The translations under genes were made by a program, and so were the position numbers. The notes below the pieces were generated by a model. It worked only from the letters and a program-made list of their open reading frames with translations. It had not been told where the DNA came from and did no database searches. This document shows, piece by piece, positions 44,334 through 53,498 of a stretch of 64,000 nt of DNA. Within the stretch, counting starts at the first letter, position 1. Every line of letters begins with the position of its first letter. This DNA is from CADEDH01 sp050330635. Lineage in GTDB: Bacteria > Actinomycetota > Acidimicrobiia > Acidimicrobiales > SZUA-35. The DNA is taken from positions 1 through 64,000 of the forward strand of contig JBHJNQ010000039.1 in the NCBI GenBank assembly GCA_050330635.1, in the 5' to 3' direction.

Positions 44334-45319
44334 CTCGCTCCCCCGTCGGCGGCCACCCGGAGGACGATCTTGGCCACCGCACGTCGCTCGTCGAGAAGGC
44401 GGTAGGCCTCGGGGCCCTCCTCGAGGGGTAGGACGGCCCCGATCGGGGGGCGTACGGCGCCGTCGGCGACGAGGGGCACGAGCTCGGCGTGGAGCCGTCG
44501 GGCCAGGGCCCGATCCTCGGCCACGGCCTCGCCCCAGGCGGCGCCGACCACGCTGACGTTGCGCAGCAGGAGCCGGTTGACCTTGATCTCGGGGATCGTG
44601 CCGGCGGCGAAGCCCACCACCACGAGGCGTCCGAAGCGGGCCAGGCTGCGGATCCCGTCGAGGAACCGGTCGCCCCCGACGGGGTCGTAGACGACGTCGA
44701 CCCCCGCACCACCGGTGAGATCGAGGACGTCGTCCTTCCAGTGGTCCGAGACGACGACCACGTCGTCGGCCCCGGCGTCGGCGGCCACCGCCGCCTTCTC
44801 CGGCGTCGAGACCAGCCCGATGATCCGGCCGGCCCCGGTGCCCCTGGCCACCTGGATGGCGGCCGTCCCGACCCCACCCGAGGCGCCGAGGACCAGGAGG
44901 GTCTCACCGGCCCGGAAGCCGCCGCGGTGCAGCAGGCAGAACACCGCGGTCTGATAGTTGAGGGTGAGGGCCGCCCCCTCCTCCCACGACAGCTCGTCGG
45001 GCAGAGCGAAGACATCGGCCGGGTCGCACACCACGACCTCGGCCAAGGCGGCCCGCGTCCAGGCGCAGACACGGTCGCCGGGGGTGAGGCCGGACCCGGT
45101 CGGAGCGGAGCGGACCCGGCCCGCCGCCTCGAAGCCGGCCACGAAGGGGGGTTCGGGGCGAATCTGGTACAGCCCCCGCGACTGGAGGAGGTCGGGGAAG
45201 GCGACCCCGGCGGTCACCACGTCGATGACGACCCGGTCGGGGCGGGTCACCGGTTCGGGCCGCTCGGCCACCGCCACGCCGTCCGGTCCGGTCAGGGCCT
45301 GCACCTCGAGCACTCGCAT
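44330..45319 (-). CDS. Zinc-free NADPH:quinone oxidoreductase-like MDR protein
   Basis: A 329-residue medium-chain dehydrogenase/reductase. The N-terminal GroES-like half has AGFEAAGRVRS. The Rossmann half has VLGASGGVGTAAIQVARGTG as the NADP-binding loop. Zinc-ligand cysteines are lacking, so it fits the quinone-reductase or acyl-CoA reductase branch. TAGGTT lies 6 bp before the ATG, implying a leaderless start. It is divergent from an alpha/beta hydrolase gene, with 81 bp between them. Confidence 0.9.
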   Translation of the reverse strand: MRVLEVQALTGPDGVAVAERPEPVTRPDRVVIDVVTAGVAFPDLLQSRGLYQIRPEPPFVAGFEAAGRVRSAPTGSGLTPGDRVCAWTRAALAEVVVCDPADVFALPDELSWEEGAALTLNYQTAVFCLLHRGGFRAGETLLVLGASGGVGTAAIQVARGTGAGRIIGLVSTPEKAAVAADAGADDVVVVSDHWKDDVLDLTGGAGVDVVYDPVGGDRFLDGIRSLARFGRLVVVGFAAGTIPEIKVNRLLLRNVSVVGAAWGEAVAEDRALARRLHAELVPLVADGAVRPPIGAVLPLEEGPEAYRLLDERRAVAKIVLRVAADGGAR

Positions 45320-45325
45320 GGCCAG

Positions 45326-45331
45326 AACCTA
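45326..45331 (-). promoter_or_regulatory. Putative -10 element for the oxidoreductase-amidase pair
   Basis: TAGGTT on the - strand lies 6 bp before the ATG at 45319, again with no Shine-Dalgarno sequence. Confidence 0.5.
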
Positions 45332-45400
45332 GCGACCGCCGGGCGGCCGGGCCAAGGGACGTCGTTGCCCCGGCGGTCGGGGCACGACAGGATGGCTCGC

Positions 45401-46216
45401 ATGACGACCGACACCTACCGCTGGGAGCACGGCGCGTCCACCGATCCCGTGCTCCTGTGCCTGCACGGGATCGGCTCCTGCGCCGACGCCTTCCTACCGC
45501 AGCAACCGCTGGCGGCCCGGTCGCGGCGACGCATCGTGGCCTGGGACGCCCCGGGCTACCGCCACTCCGCCGACCCGCCGGCCGCTCCCGGCATCGACGG
45601 CTGGGCCGACGCCGCCGCCGGGTTGCTGGCGGCGGTCGGGAAGACCGACGACGGCGGCGCCGACGGGCGCGCCGAAGCACGAGCCGACGTCCTCGGCGTC
45701 TCCTGGGGCGGGGTCATCGCCACCCGCCTCGCCCTGCGCCACCCGGGCCTGGTCCGCTCGCTCATCCTGGCCGACTCGTCGGTGGGAGCCGGCACCGACC
45801 CGGCGACGGCCGAGGCCATGCGGACCCGGGGGGCGGTGGCGATGGCCGACGGGATCGAGACCTTCGCCCGGGACCGGTCGCCACTCCTGGTCAACGCGGC
45901 GGCACCGCCCGATCTGGTGGAGGAGGTGGCCCGCCTGATGAGCGACTCCATCCGGCTGGCCCCATACCAATGGGCCGCCGACTCGATGGCCGACACCGAC
46001 CATCGACCCGACCTGGCGTCGATCGGCTGCCCCACCCTCGTCATCGTGGGCGACGAGGACGTGGTGACCGGACCCCGGGCCGCCCAGGCCCTGGCCGACG
46101 GAATACCGGACGCCCGACTGGTGACGATCGCCGCCGCCGGTCACCTGGCCAACCAGGAGCGTCCCGAGGCCTTCAACGACGCCGTGGCGGCGTTCCTGGC
46201 CTCGCTCGACCGCTGA
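45401..46216 (+). CDS. Alpha/beta-fold hydrolase
   Basis: A 271-residue hydrolase and the only + strand gene in the accessory block. The nucleophile elbow is LGVSWGGVIATR, the acid lies in VGDEDVVTGPRAAQ and the His in AAAGHLANQERPEAF. The oxyanion His-Gly is in LCLHGIGSCADAF. Starts at 45401 and 45392 are both possible; CAGGAT lies 7 bp before the first. The substrate is unknown; esterase, lactonase and C-C hydrolase all fit. Confidence 0.88.
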   Translation: MTTDTYRWEHGASTDPVLLCLHGIGSCADAFLPQQPLAARSRRRIVAWDAPGYRHSADPPAAPGIDGWADAAAGLLAAVGKTDDGGADGRAEARADVLGVSWGGVIATRLALRHPGLVRSLILADSSVGAGTDPATAEAMRTRGAVAMADGIETFARDRSPLLVNAAAPPDLVEEVARLMSDSIRLAPYQWAADSMADTDHRPDLASIGCPTLVIVGDEDVVTGPRAAQALADGIPDARLVTIAAAGHLANQERPEAFNDAVAAFLASLDR

Positions 46217-46252
46217 GCTCGGGCCTGCGGCAGACACCGGGTCGGCGGGCGG

Positions 46253-47245
46253 TCAGGGGTCGAGGCGGTCGCGGTCGTCGAAGCGGTCGAACAGGAGCCC
46301 CATCTCGTCGTCGACGCTGCCGGGGACGATGAAGTCGCCGGTCGACATCACCTCGTCGATCCTGGCCGCCAACCGTTCCGGGGTCAGCTCGTGGTCGACG
46401 ATGCCCGGGGTGGCGGCGACGAACACCCGCCCCACCCGACCCCCGGCCGCCGACAGGACCTCCCCGTTGAGCGTGCAGGAGCGGTGGGCCAGGTAGGCCA
46501 CGACCGGGGCCACCCGATGGGGACCGAGTACATCGTCGAGGTCGCCACCCCCGATTCCGAGGCGGCGGGCCGCCGGGCTGTCATCGCCCAGCACGTCACC
46601 CGTCATGCGGGTCAGGGCCCCGGGAGCGATGGCGTTGGCGGCGATGCCGTAGCGGGCCCCTTCGATGGCGAGGGTCCGGGTCAGGCCGAGGATGGCCGCC
46701 TTGGCCGCAGCGTAGGCCGACTGGCCGAAGGCACCGAACAGGCCACTGCCCGACGACGTGTTGACGATCCGGCCGTACCCCGCCGCCTTCATGTGCACGT
46801 AGGCGGGCCGGGTCACGTGGAACGCCCCCTCGACATGCACCGCCAGCACCGGTTCGAGCTCGTCGGGCCCGATGTTGGCGAAGGTGCGGTTGCGGATGAT
46901 CCCGGCGTTGTTGACGACGATGTCGAGTCGGCCGAACTCGTCGAGGGCCCGGGCCACCATGGCCGCACCCCCGTCCCTCGTGGCCACGCTCCCACCGTCG
47001 GCCACCGCGGTGCCGCCGGCGGCCCTGATCTCGGCCACCACGGCCTCGGCCGGGCCCGGGTCGCGGTCCTGGCCCCCCATGGTGGGCGACCCCAGGTCGT
47101 TGACCACCACGGCCGCCCCCCGGGCGGCGAGCAGGAGGGCGTGGGCCCGACCCAGTCCCCCGCCGGCCCCGGTGACCAGGGCCACCTCGCCGTCGAAACG
47201 GAGCTCGCCACCGTCGGCGGTCATCCCGTCGTGGGGAGCGGTCAT
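46253..47245 (-). CDS. Short-chain dehydrogenase, hydroxyacyl-CoA type
   Basis: A 330-residue SDR oxidoreductase. The cofactor loop is LVTGAGGGLGRAHALLLA and the catalytic Ser and Tyr-Lys are in VNTSSGSGLFG and YAAAKAAIL. The NDLGSPTMGGQ loop and the extra C-terminal 70 residues resemble the dehydrogenase part of peroxisomal-type multifunctional beta-oxidation proteins. It overlaps the CoA-transferase gene by 4 bp (ATGA), which supports an acyl-CoA substrate. Confidence 0.9.
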   Translation of the reverse strand: MTAPHDGMTADGGELRFDGEVALVTGAGGGLGRAHALLLAARGAAVVVNDLGSPTMGGQDRDPGPAEAVVAEIRAAGGTAVADGGSVATRDGGAAMVARALDEFGRLDIVVNNAGIIRNRTFANIGPDELEPVLAVHVEGAFHVTRPAYVHMKAAGYGRIVNTSSGSGLFGAFGQSAYAAAKAAILGLTRTLAIEGARYGIAANAIAPGALTRMTGDVLGDDSPAARRLGIGGGDLDDVLGPHRVAPVVAYLAHRSCTLNGEVLSAAGGRVGRVFVAATPGIVDHELTPERLAARIDEVMSTGDFIVPGSVDDEMGLLFDRFDDRDRLDP

Positions 47246-48507
47246 GGCGCCACCGTCCCGGTCCCGGACGTCGGTTGGGGCTCCTTCCGGTCCCGGGACG
47301 GGGCCGGCGGGTCGGCCACCACCCCCCGGGCCACGAGATCGTCGATGCGGGCCGGGTCGACGCCGGACTCGGCGAGGACGGTGCGGCCGTGCTGGCCGAG
47401 GGCGGGGGCGGGGCCCCGCACGCCGACGTCGGCGTCACGGATCGTGAACGGTGCACTGACGGTGAGGTAGGCCCCGTCGGGATGATCCTCCACCAACTGG
47501 AGGATACCAAGGGCCTCGGCCTGGGGATCGTCGATGAGGTCCTCGGCCGTCTGGACCGGGGCCCACGTGAGCTCGGCGGCGTCGAGCCGCTCGGCCCACA
47601 CGTGGCGGGGGGCGGTGGCGAACACCTCGTCGCAGCGGCCGACGATACCCTCGGCGTTGTCGCGGCGGGCCTCGGCGGTGGCGTAGCGCTCGTCGTCGAC
47701 CCATTCGGGATGGCCGACGCAGCGGGCGAAGGCGGCGAAGTGGTCGCGGGGGCCGGGCATGCACAACGCCACCCACCGTCCGTCGCCGCAACGGAAGCGG
47801 CAGGTGAGGGGGCTCGGCCACCGGCGGCGCTCGTACAGCTCGGGGTTGGCCCCGGTGGCCAGCGTTGCCGTCAGGTCGCTCGAGATCGTCCAGGCGGCGA
47901 CGTGCATGAGGGCCACCTCGACCGTCTGCCCCTCCCCCGTCTGGTCCCGTAGCCGGAGGGCGGCCAGCACCGCCGACAGGATCGACAGCGACGACGTGTG
48001 GTCGCCCTGCCCCGGCCGGAACGCCGCCGGCGGACCCCCGGGCTCGGTTACCAGACTCTGGATCCCGCCCCGGGCGAAGAAGGCCGTCATGTCGTAGGCC
48101 AGGCGGTGGGCCTCCGGTCCGGTGGTGCCGTAGCCGGTGAGCGACGTATGGATGAGGGTGGGAGCGACGGCGTGGAGCCGGTCGGCGGTGAGCTGGAACC
48201 GCTCCTGGCGTTCCCGGGTCAGGTTGGTGACGAAGACGTCGGCGGAGGTGGCGAGGTGGTGGACCACGCCGATCCCATCGGGGTCCGACAGATCGACGGC
48301 TATGCCCCGCTTGCCCCGGTTGTCGAGCTCGAACCAGGGATCGGGGCTGGCGTCGGGCCCGAGCACGAGGCCCCGCAGGATGTCACCGCCCAGCGGCTCC
48401 ACCTTGACCACGCTGGCACCGAGGTCGGCCATGATGGCGGCCGCCCCGGGGGCCGCGATCATGTTCGCCACCTCGAGGACCCGGACACCGCTCAGCGGTG
48501 CAACCAT
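47242..48507 (-). CDS. Family III CoA-transferase (CaiB/BaiF)
   Basis: A 421-residue enzyme moving CoA between organic acids. The start VRVLEVANMIAAPGAAAIMA and GASVVKVEPLGGD are typical. The catalytic Asp lies in RPGQGDHTSSLSIL. GGAGG lies 8 bp before the ATG. With the SDR, acyl-CoA dehydrogenase and MDR genes nearby it suggests a fatty-acid or steroid-like side-chain degradation pathway; the compound is not identifiable. Confidence 0.93.
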   Translation of the reverse strand: MVAPLSGVRVLEVANMIAAPGAAAIMADLGASVVKVEPLGGDILRGLVLGPDASPDPWFELDNRGKRGIAVDLSDPDGIGVVHHLATSADVFVTNLTRERQERFQLTADRLHAVAPTLIHTSLTGYGTTGPEAHRLAYDMTAFFARGGIQSLVTEPGGPPAAFRPGQGDHTSSLSILSAVLAALRLRDQTGEGQTVEVALMHVAAWTISSDLTATLATGANPELYERRRWPSPLTCRFRCGDGRWVALCMPGPRDHFAAFARCVGHPEWVDDERYATAEARRDNAEGIVGRCDEVFATAPRHVWAERLDAAELTWAPVQTAEDLIDDPQAEALGILQLVEDHPDGAYLTVSAPFTIRDADVGVRGPAPALGQHGRTVLAESGVDPARIDDLVARGVVADPPAPSRDRKEPQPTSGTGTVAP

Positions 48508-48582
48508 CGGCTCGCCTCCGGGCGGTCGTCGTGTCGGGGCACCTGCCTCGCCTTCCGGTCGGCCCGAGACGGCGATGGCGCC

Positions 48583-49743
48583 TCAGGGGGTGATCGTCGA
48601 CCCGAGCCTGGCCAGGAACTGGCCGGCGGTCAACTCGGCCACGGGCCGGCGGCCCATGACCCGGACCGTGTAGGCGACCACCGTCGGCACATCGTCGACG
48701 GTGGGGGTCACGGCGGCGGACGCAGGGGCCGGGTCGGCCACGGGCACCGGCACCGGCACCGACCCCGACGGCGACCACGGCGTGGGGGCCACCCCGGTGA
48801 TGACCACCAGGTAGTCGGTGTCGGTGTCGGGAGGGGGTCCGATGTCGGTCTCCCACACCAGCGTCGGCAGGGGGACGTGGCCCGGCAGGCCCTTCCGGCT
48901 GACCACGGTGGAGGGAATCGTCTCTGCGGTGCCGTCGGGGAGGAGGCGGTGGAGGGTGACCTCGGCCCCTCGGAGGTCGACGCCGGCCCGGGTGAACGAC
49001 CACCGGGGATGCACGAGGGTGGCAGGGACGTAGCCCCGGGGGGGCCAGGCCACGAACCGATCCTCTTCCCGCATCGGGGGCAGGGCACTCGACCCGGGGC
49101 CCTCGTCGAACACATGGTCGTCGAACACCCACAGGGCGTTGGCGGCGTAGCCGTCGGTCGACCCCTCGATGTCACCCACCCCCATGCGCCGGGTCGGGGG
49201 ATGGAGGATCGTGCTGCGGTGGCCGACGTCGGTGTTGTCGTCACCGGGATCCTCGATGTAGCCGTCGATGGCGGCCGGGCCGGTGCGTCCCAGGTAGAGG
49301 TTGCTGTTGGCCGCCCCCCGTTGCCCGGCGACGGTGAAACAGGCGAAGTCGGTGGACGGGTTGTGGGTGAGCTCGCCCTGGGCGCTCATCATCAGCGCCG
49401 CCGCCCGGGCCCCGGCGCTCAGGGTTGCGTCCTCGGTTACAACGGCGGGGACGCCGGCCATCGCCCGGTAGAAGTTCACGCGCTCGACCGTCTGTCGACG
49501 AGACCGCTCGGAGCTCGACCCAGGGGTACACGTCCGATGGTCGCCGTCCCACTCGATCGGATCGATCTCGATCGAGAAGGCCTGGACGTACGCGGCGACC
49601 ACGGCGTCACGGTCGCCCGTGTCGAGCCACGGCGCGCCGGCCGACAGTGCGGGGCTCGTGGGGGCGCTCGACGAGGCGACGGTCACGACCAGCACGACGA
49701 GCAGGGCGGTGACCTCGAACACGCGACGGAGGGGCCGTATCAC
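48583..49743 (-). CDS. Secreted CAP/SCP-domain protein
   Basis: A 386-residue exported protein. A signal peptide or anchor is visible at residues 1-38 (RRVFEVTALLVVLVVTVASS). The CAP domain spans about 85-240, with VERVNFYRAMAGVPAV, ELTHNPSTDFACF and VGHRSTILHPPTRRMGVG, the His-rich cavity of the family. The C-terminal half (about 240-386) has beta-rich domains and a proline-valine linker. The GTG start is tentative. Role unknown; bacterial CAP proteins are often cell-surface. Confidence 0.85.
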   Translation of the reverse strand: MIRPLRRVFEVTALLVVLVVTVASSSAPTSPALSAGAPWLDTGDRDAVVAAYVQAFSIEIDPIEWDGDHRTCTPGSSSERSRRQTVERVNFYRAMAGVPAVVTEDATLSAGARAAALMMSAQGELTHNPSTDFACFTVAGQRGAANSNLYLGRTGPAAIDGYIEDPGDDNTDVGHRSTILHPPTRRMGVGDIEGSTDGYAANALWVFDDHVFDEGPGSSALPPMREEDRFVAWPPRGYVPATLVHPRWSFTRAGVDLRGAEVTLHRLLPDGTAETIPSTVVSRKGLPGHVPLPTLVWETDIGPPPDTDTDYLVVITGVAPTPWSPSGSVPVPVPVADPAPASAAVTPTVDDVPTVVAYTVRVMGRRPVAELTAGQFLARLGSTITP

Positions 49744-49802
49744 CCCGTTCCATCGGCCCCCCTCGCCGGTTGTTTACCCCGCCATCCCGACCGTCGACGC
49801 AG

Positions 49803-50240
49803 TCATCGCTTCCGTCGGCCTCCCCGGCCGGGTGACGCGGGGCGTACGTCCCGGGCGATGGCGGCCAGGACGCCGTTGACGAAACGACCGGAATCGTCGG
49901 TGGAGTAGCGGCTGGCCAGATCGACCGCCTCGGCCAGGACCACGCCGGTCGGGGTGTCCATGGTCAGCAGCTCGGCCACCGCCAGCCGCATGATCAGCAC
50001 GTCGACCGCCGGCATCCGCTCCAGGCGCCAGCCCGACGCCCGGCTGGAGATCAGCTCCTCGGCTCGCTGTCGTTCCCGCTCGGCCGCCCGCAACAGCTCG
50101 ACCACGAACGGTGCGGGCTGGATCACCTGCACCGCCAGCAGCTCGTCGACGTCGACCTGGCGCATCTCCGCTTCATAGGCGAGCTCGATGGCCCGCTCCC
50201 GGGCCTCGCGCCGGCCGACGCCCCCCGTCGGCTTGGTCAC
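49803..50240 (-). CDS. nusB: Transcription antitermination factor NusB
   Basis: A 145-residue all-helical RNA-binding factor that, with NusE, supports rRNA antitermination. RREARERAIELAYEAEM begins the fold, and DTPTGVVLAEAVDLASRYST and GRFVNGVLAAIARDV end it. The start overlaps the efp stop by 4 bp. In relatives pyrR is near its 3' side; here the accessory block intervenes. Confidence 0.96.
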   Translation of the reverse strand: MTKPTGGVGRREARERAIELAYEAEMRQVDVDELLAVQVIQPAPFVVELLRAAERERQRAEELISSRASGWRLERMPAVDVLIMRLAVAELLTMDTPTGVVLAEAVDLASRYSTDDSGRFVNGVLAAIARDVRPASPGRGGRRKR

Positions 50241-50800
50241 GCTCTGGTCAGGTAGTCACCGGTGCGGGTGTCGACCTTGATCCGGCCCCCCACTTCGACG
50301 AACAGCGGCACCTGGATGACGAGTCCGGTCTCCAGGGTCGCCGGCTTGCGGGCGCCCGAGACCCGGTCGCCCTGGAACCCGGGCTCGGTCTCGGTCACCT
50401 CGAGTTCGACGGAGGCCGGCAGGTCGGTGCCCACGATCTCGGAGCCGTAGGTGAGCAGCGTGATCGACGACCCCTCGGTCAGGTAGTTGCCGGCGTCACC
50501 CATCACACCGGCCGGCACGGTCTGCTGCTCGAACGTCTCGTTGTCCATGACGACGAAGTCGGCGCCGTCGCGGTAGAGGAACTGCTGCTCCCGTTTCTCG
50601 ATGAAGGCGCTCTCCATCTTCTCGCCGGCCCGGAAGGTGCGGTCGACGACCGCCCCCGTCCGCACGTTCTTCAGGGTGGAGCGGACGAAGGCGCCCCCCT
50701 TGCCCGGCTTGACGTGCTGGAACTCCTGAATCTGGAACAGCCCGTCGGCGAGATCGATCGTCATACCGTTCTTGAAGTCGCTGGTGCTGATGGTTGGCAT
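50237..50800 (-). CDS. efp: Elongation factor P
   Basis: A 187-residue three-domain factor that rescues ribosomes stalled on proline runs. The tip lysine is Lys34 in VKPGKGGAFVR. TSDFKNGMTIDL at the N-terminus and the C-terminal OB motif VEVGGRIKVDTRTGDYLTR are standard. No EpmA/EpmB modification genes are nearby. It lies 4 bp after pepQ, in the pepQ-efp-nusB order. Confidence 0.98.
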   Translation of the reverse strand: MPTISTSDFKNGMTIDLADGLFQIQEFQHVKPGKGGAFVRSTLKNVRTGAVVDRTFRAGEKMESAFIEKREQQFLYRDGADFVVMDNETFEQQTVPAGVMGDAGNYLTEGSSITLLTYGSEIVGTDLPASVELEVTETEPGFQGDRVSGARKPATLETGLVIQVPLFVEVGGRIKVDTRTGDYLTRA

Positions 50801-50804
50801 GACG

Positions 50805-51944
50805 TCACTCCGAGGGGGACTGCTGGGGTCGATCCCAGGGGATCATGGTCTTCGGGCTGTGGGTCAGCGGCTCGCACCCGACGGCGGTGACCAGCACCGC
50901 GTCCTCGATCCGTACGCCGCCCCGGTCCGGGAGGTACACGCCCGGCTCGACCGTCACCACGTAGCCGTCGCGAAGCCTACCGGCGCTCCGCTGGGACAGG
51001 ATGGGGTCCTCGTGAATCTCGAGGCCAATGCCGTGGCCCGTGCCGTGAATGAAGGCATCGGCCAGGTGGTGGCGGGCCAGGACGGCCCGGCACACCGTGT
51101 CGACGGTCAGCTCCTCCACGTCGGCGGCGACCGCCGCCACACCCTCGGCCTGGGCTTCGATCACGGCGTCGTAGAGGCGGCGCTGGTCATCGCTCGGTTC
51201 GCCCCCGGCCACGAAGGTCCTCGTCATGTCGCTGCCGTAACCGTCGAGCCGGGCCCCGACGTCGATCACGACCAGATCGGTCGGCTGGATCGGGCGGTCG
51301 GTGGGGTGGGCGTGAGGTCGGGCGCTGTTGGGGCCGGCGGCCACGATCGTGTCGTAGCTGGGCTCGTCGGCCCCCAGCTCCAGCATCCGGTTGTCGAGGA
51401 GCCGGGCCACGGCCCGCTCGGTCAACCCGTCGCCCAGGCAGGGAACGACCTCGTCGAGGGCCCGATCGGCGATGGCGGCCGCCCGCCGCAACCGGGCCAG
51501 CTCGCCGCCGTCCTTGACCTTGCGCAACTCCTCGACGACCCCGGTGGTGGCCACCAACGGCCGGCCCGGGAGCCAGGCGGCCACCTGGTCGCGTCGCTGC
51601 CAGGTGACGTGGTGGGCCTCGAGGCCCAGTTTGGCCCCGGTGGGCAGGGCACCGTCGAGGATGTCGCCCAGACCGGTTACGGTGATCTCGACCCGAGCCG
51701 CCACCCCCGCCTCGGTCAGGCGCTCCGCCATCTCCACCTCGTAACGGCCGTCGGTCACGGCGACCAGCTCACGGTCGGTGACGATAAGCTGACCGTTGGA
51801 GCCGGCGAAGGTGGTGAGCCAGCGGACGTTGGCCGGCCGGGTGACGAGGAGGGCGTCGCACCCGTGGTCGCTCACGACGGCCCGCAGGCGGTCGAGCCGG
51901 CCGGCGACGTCCATTGCCACCAACGGTGGCAGCTTGGAGCTCAT
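50805..51944 (-). CDS. pepQ: Xaa-Pro dipeptidase/aminopeptidase
   Basis: A 379-residue M24 metallopeptidase that removes residues before proline. The pita-bread metal ligands are visible: VVIDVGARLDGYGSDMTRTF (two Asp), HGTGHGIGLEIHE (His), VTVEPGVYLP and VRIEDAVLVT (two Glu). The N-terminal creatinase-like domain covers residues 1-140. It overlaps aroKB by 4 bp. Confidence 0.95.
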   Translation of the reverse strand: MSSKLPPLVAMDVAGRLDRLRAVVSDHGCDALLVTRPANVRWLTTFAGSNGQLIVTDRELVAVTDGRYEVEMAERLTEAGVAARVEITVTGLGDILDGALPTGAKLGLEAHHVTWQRRDQVAAWLPGRPLVATTGVVEELRKVKDGGELARLRRAAAIADRALDEVVPCLGDGLTERAVARLLDNRMLELGADEPSYDTIVAAGPNSARPHAHPTDRPIQPTDLVVIDVGARLDGYGSDMTRTFVAGGEPSDDQRRLYDAVIEAQAEGVAAVAADVEELTVDTVCRAVLARHHLADAFIHGTGHGIGLEIHEDPILSQRSAGRLRDGYVVTVEPGVYLPDRGGVRIEDAVLVTAVGCEPLTHSPKTMIPWDRPQQSPSE

Positions 51945-53476
51945 CGCACCGCTTCCATGGCGGCCACGAGCAGCTCCCGGTCGTCGACGACGACCGGTTC
52001 CACGCCGGCCGGGCCGTCGAGGACGAACGTGATCCCGTCGATCGCCTTTTTGTCCCGGGTGAACAGCTCCACCAGCTCCACCGGTTCGAGTTCGGGGGGG
52101 ATGGTGGCGTCGAGGCCGTAGGCCGCCACCACCCGGTGGTGCTCGGCCACCCGGTCGTCGTCGATGCGACCGAGGCGTCGGGCCACCTCGGCGGCGTAGA
52201 GCAGGCCGACGGCAACCGCCTCGCCGTGACGGATCCGGTGGTCGGTCGCCGTCTCCATGGCGTGGGCCAGGGTGTGGCCGTAGTTGAGGATGGCCCGCCT
52301 GCCCCCTTCGGTCTCGTCGTCGACCACCACGTCGGCCTTGATCCTGACGCAGGCCGCTACCCGCTCGGTGAGCGGGAGGCGGTCGAGGTGCTCCCCGCCC
52401 AGGAAGTGGTACTTGGCCAGCTCCCCCATGCCGCTCAGGAACTCGGGGGCCGGCAGGGTGGCGAGGGCGTCGATCTCGCAGATGACGGCCGCCGGTTGCT
52501 TGAACGCCCCCAGCAGGTTCTTACCCTCGGGGAGGTTGACGCCGCACTTGCCGCCGATGGCGGCGTCGATCTGGCCCAGCAACGTCGTCGCCACATGGAC
52601 AACGGGAACGCCCCGGTGGTAGCTGGCGGCCAGGAAGCCGGCGAGGTCGGAGACCACGCCCCCGCCGACCGACACGACGGCGTCGTGACGGGTCAGGCCC
52701 CACCGGGCCAGCTCGGAGGCGAGCCGGCCGAGGACCTCCAACCGCTTCGCCTCCTCGCCGTCCTCGACGGTGAAGACCCGGTGCTCGACCCCGGGGTCGA
52801 CCTCGAGGCCGACGGCGTCCTGGGTCACGACCGCCACCCGCCGCGCCCTGGGCGGCACGACGGCGGCCAGCCGGCCCGCCGCCCCCCGACCGACCAGGAC
52901 CGGGTAGCTGCGCTCGTCGCCGAAGTCGACGATCTCGGTCAGGACGTGAGGGCCGGGAGCGACGGCGGCGGCCGCCGCCATCACCAGCGGCGCCAGCTCC
53001 GGTGCCGGGGTCGACCCGTCGTCGGTGACGATGGCGTCGGCGCACACGGCGTAGAGGGCGAGCCGCTCACGGTGGAGCCGGACCAACCCGCCCACCGGAT
53101 CGGCGGCGCCGAACACCGGTCGCCCGGTGCCGGCCAACCGGGAGGCGAGGGCGTCGAGGGCCACGTCGAGCCACACGACGACGGGGCCGTGCCGCAACCG
53201 GTGGCGGGCGGAGGCCGAGAGCACCACCCCGCCGCCGGCGGCGATGACGGCGGGACCGGCGGTGTCCAAGGTCTCGGCCAGGGCCCGCTCCTCCAGCCGG
53301 CGGAGGGCGGGCTCGCCGTCGGCCGCCAGCACCTCGGCCGGGGATCGACCGGCGACGGCCGTTATCCGATCGTCGAGGTCGATGAAGGACCGGGCGAGGT
53401 GGTCGGCCACGAGGGAGCCGACGGTCGACTTGCCAGCCGCCGGCAGGCCGATGAGCACGAGGGGACGTGGGGTCAC
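51941..53476 (-). CDS. aroKB: Fused shikimate kinase / 3-dehydroquinate synthase
   Basis: A 511-residue fusion of two shikimate-pathway enzymes. Residues 1-165 are shikimate kinase (Walker A LIGLPAAGKSTVGSL, DLDDRI, AAGGGVVL). Residues about 175-511 are dehydroquinate synthase (VSVGGGVVSDLAGFLAA, ATTLLGQIDAAIGGKCGVNL, zinc ligands in NYGHTLAHAMET and HGEAVAVG). The P-loop has Ala where the family usually has Gly. In many actinobacteria the two genes are adjacent, so this is a natural join. TAGCCT lies 6 bp before the GTG start. aroC is not in the window. Confidence 0.95.
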   Translation of the reverse strand: MTPRPLVLIGLPAAGKSTVGSLVADHLARSFIDLDDRITAVAGRSPAEVLAADGEPALRRLEERALAETLDTAGPAVIAAGGGVVLSASARHRLRHGPVVVWLDVALDALASRLAGTGRPVFGAADPVGGLVRLHRERLALYAVCADAIVTDDGSTPAPELAPLVMAAAAAVAPGPHVLTEIVDFGDERSYPVLVGRGAAGRLAAVVPPRARRVAVVTQDAVGLEVDPGVEHRVFTVEDGEEAKRLEVLGRLASELARWGLTRHDAVVSVGGGVVSDLAGFLAASYHRGVPVVHVATTLLGQIDAAIGGKCGVNLPEGKNLLGAFKQPAAVICEIDALATLPAPEFLSGMGELAKYHFLGGEHLDRLPLTERVAACVRIKADVVVDDETEGGRRAILNYGHTLAHAMETATDHRIRHGEAVAVGLLYAAEVARRLGRIDDDRVAEHHRVVAAYGLDATIPPELEPVELVELFTRDKKAIDGITFVLDGPAGVEPVVVDDRELLVAAMEAVR

Positions 53477-53482
53477 CCTCCG

Positions 53483-53488
53483 AGGCTA
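53483..53488 (-). promoter_or_regulatory. Putative -10 element for aroKB
   Basis: TAGCCT on the - strand lies 6 bp before the GTG. The spacer CGGAGG is too close to the GTG to act as a ribosome-binding site, which also favours a leaderless message. Confidence 0.5.
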
Positions 53489-53498
53489 TCCCTGGACC

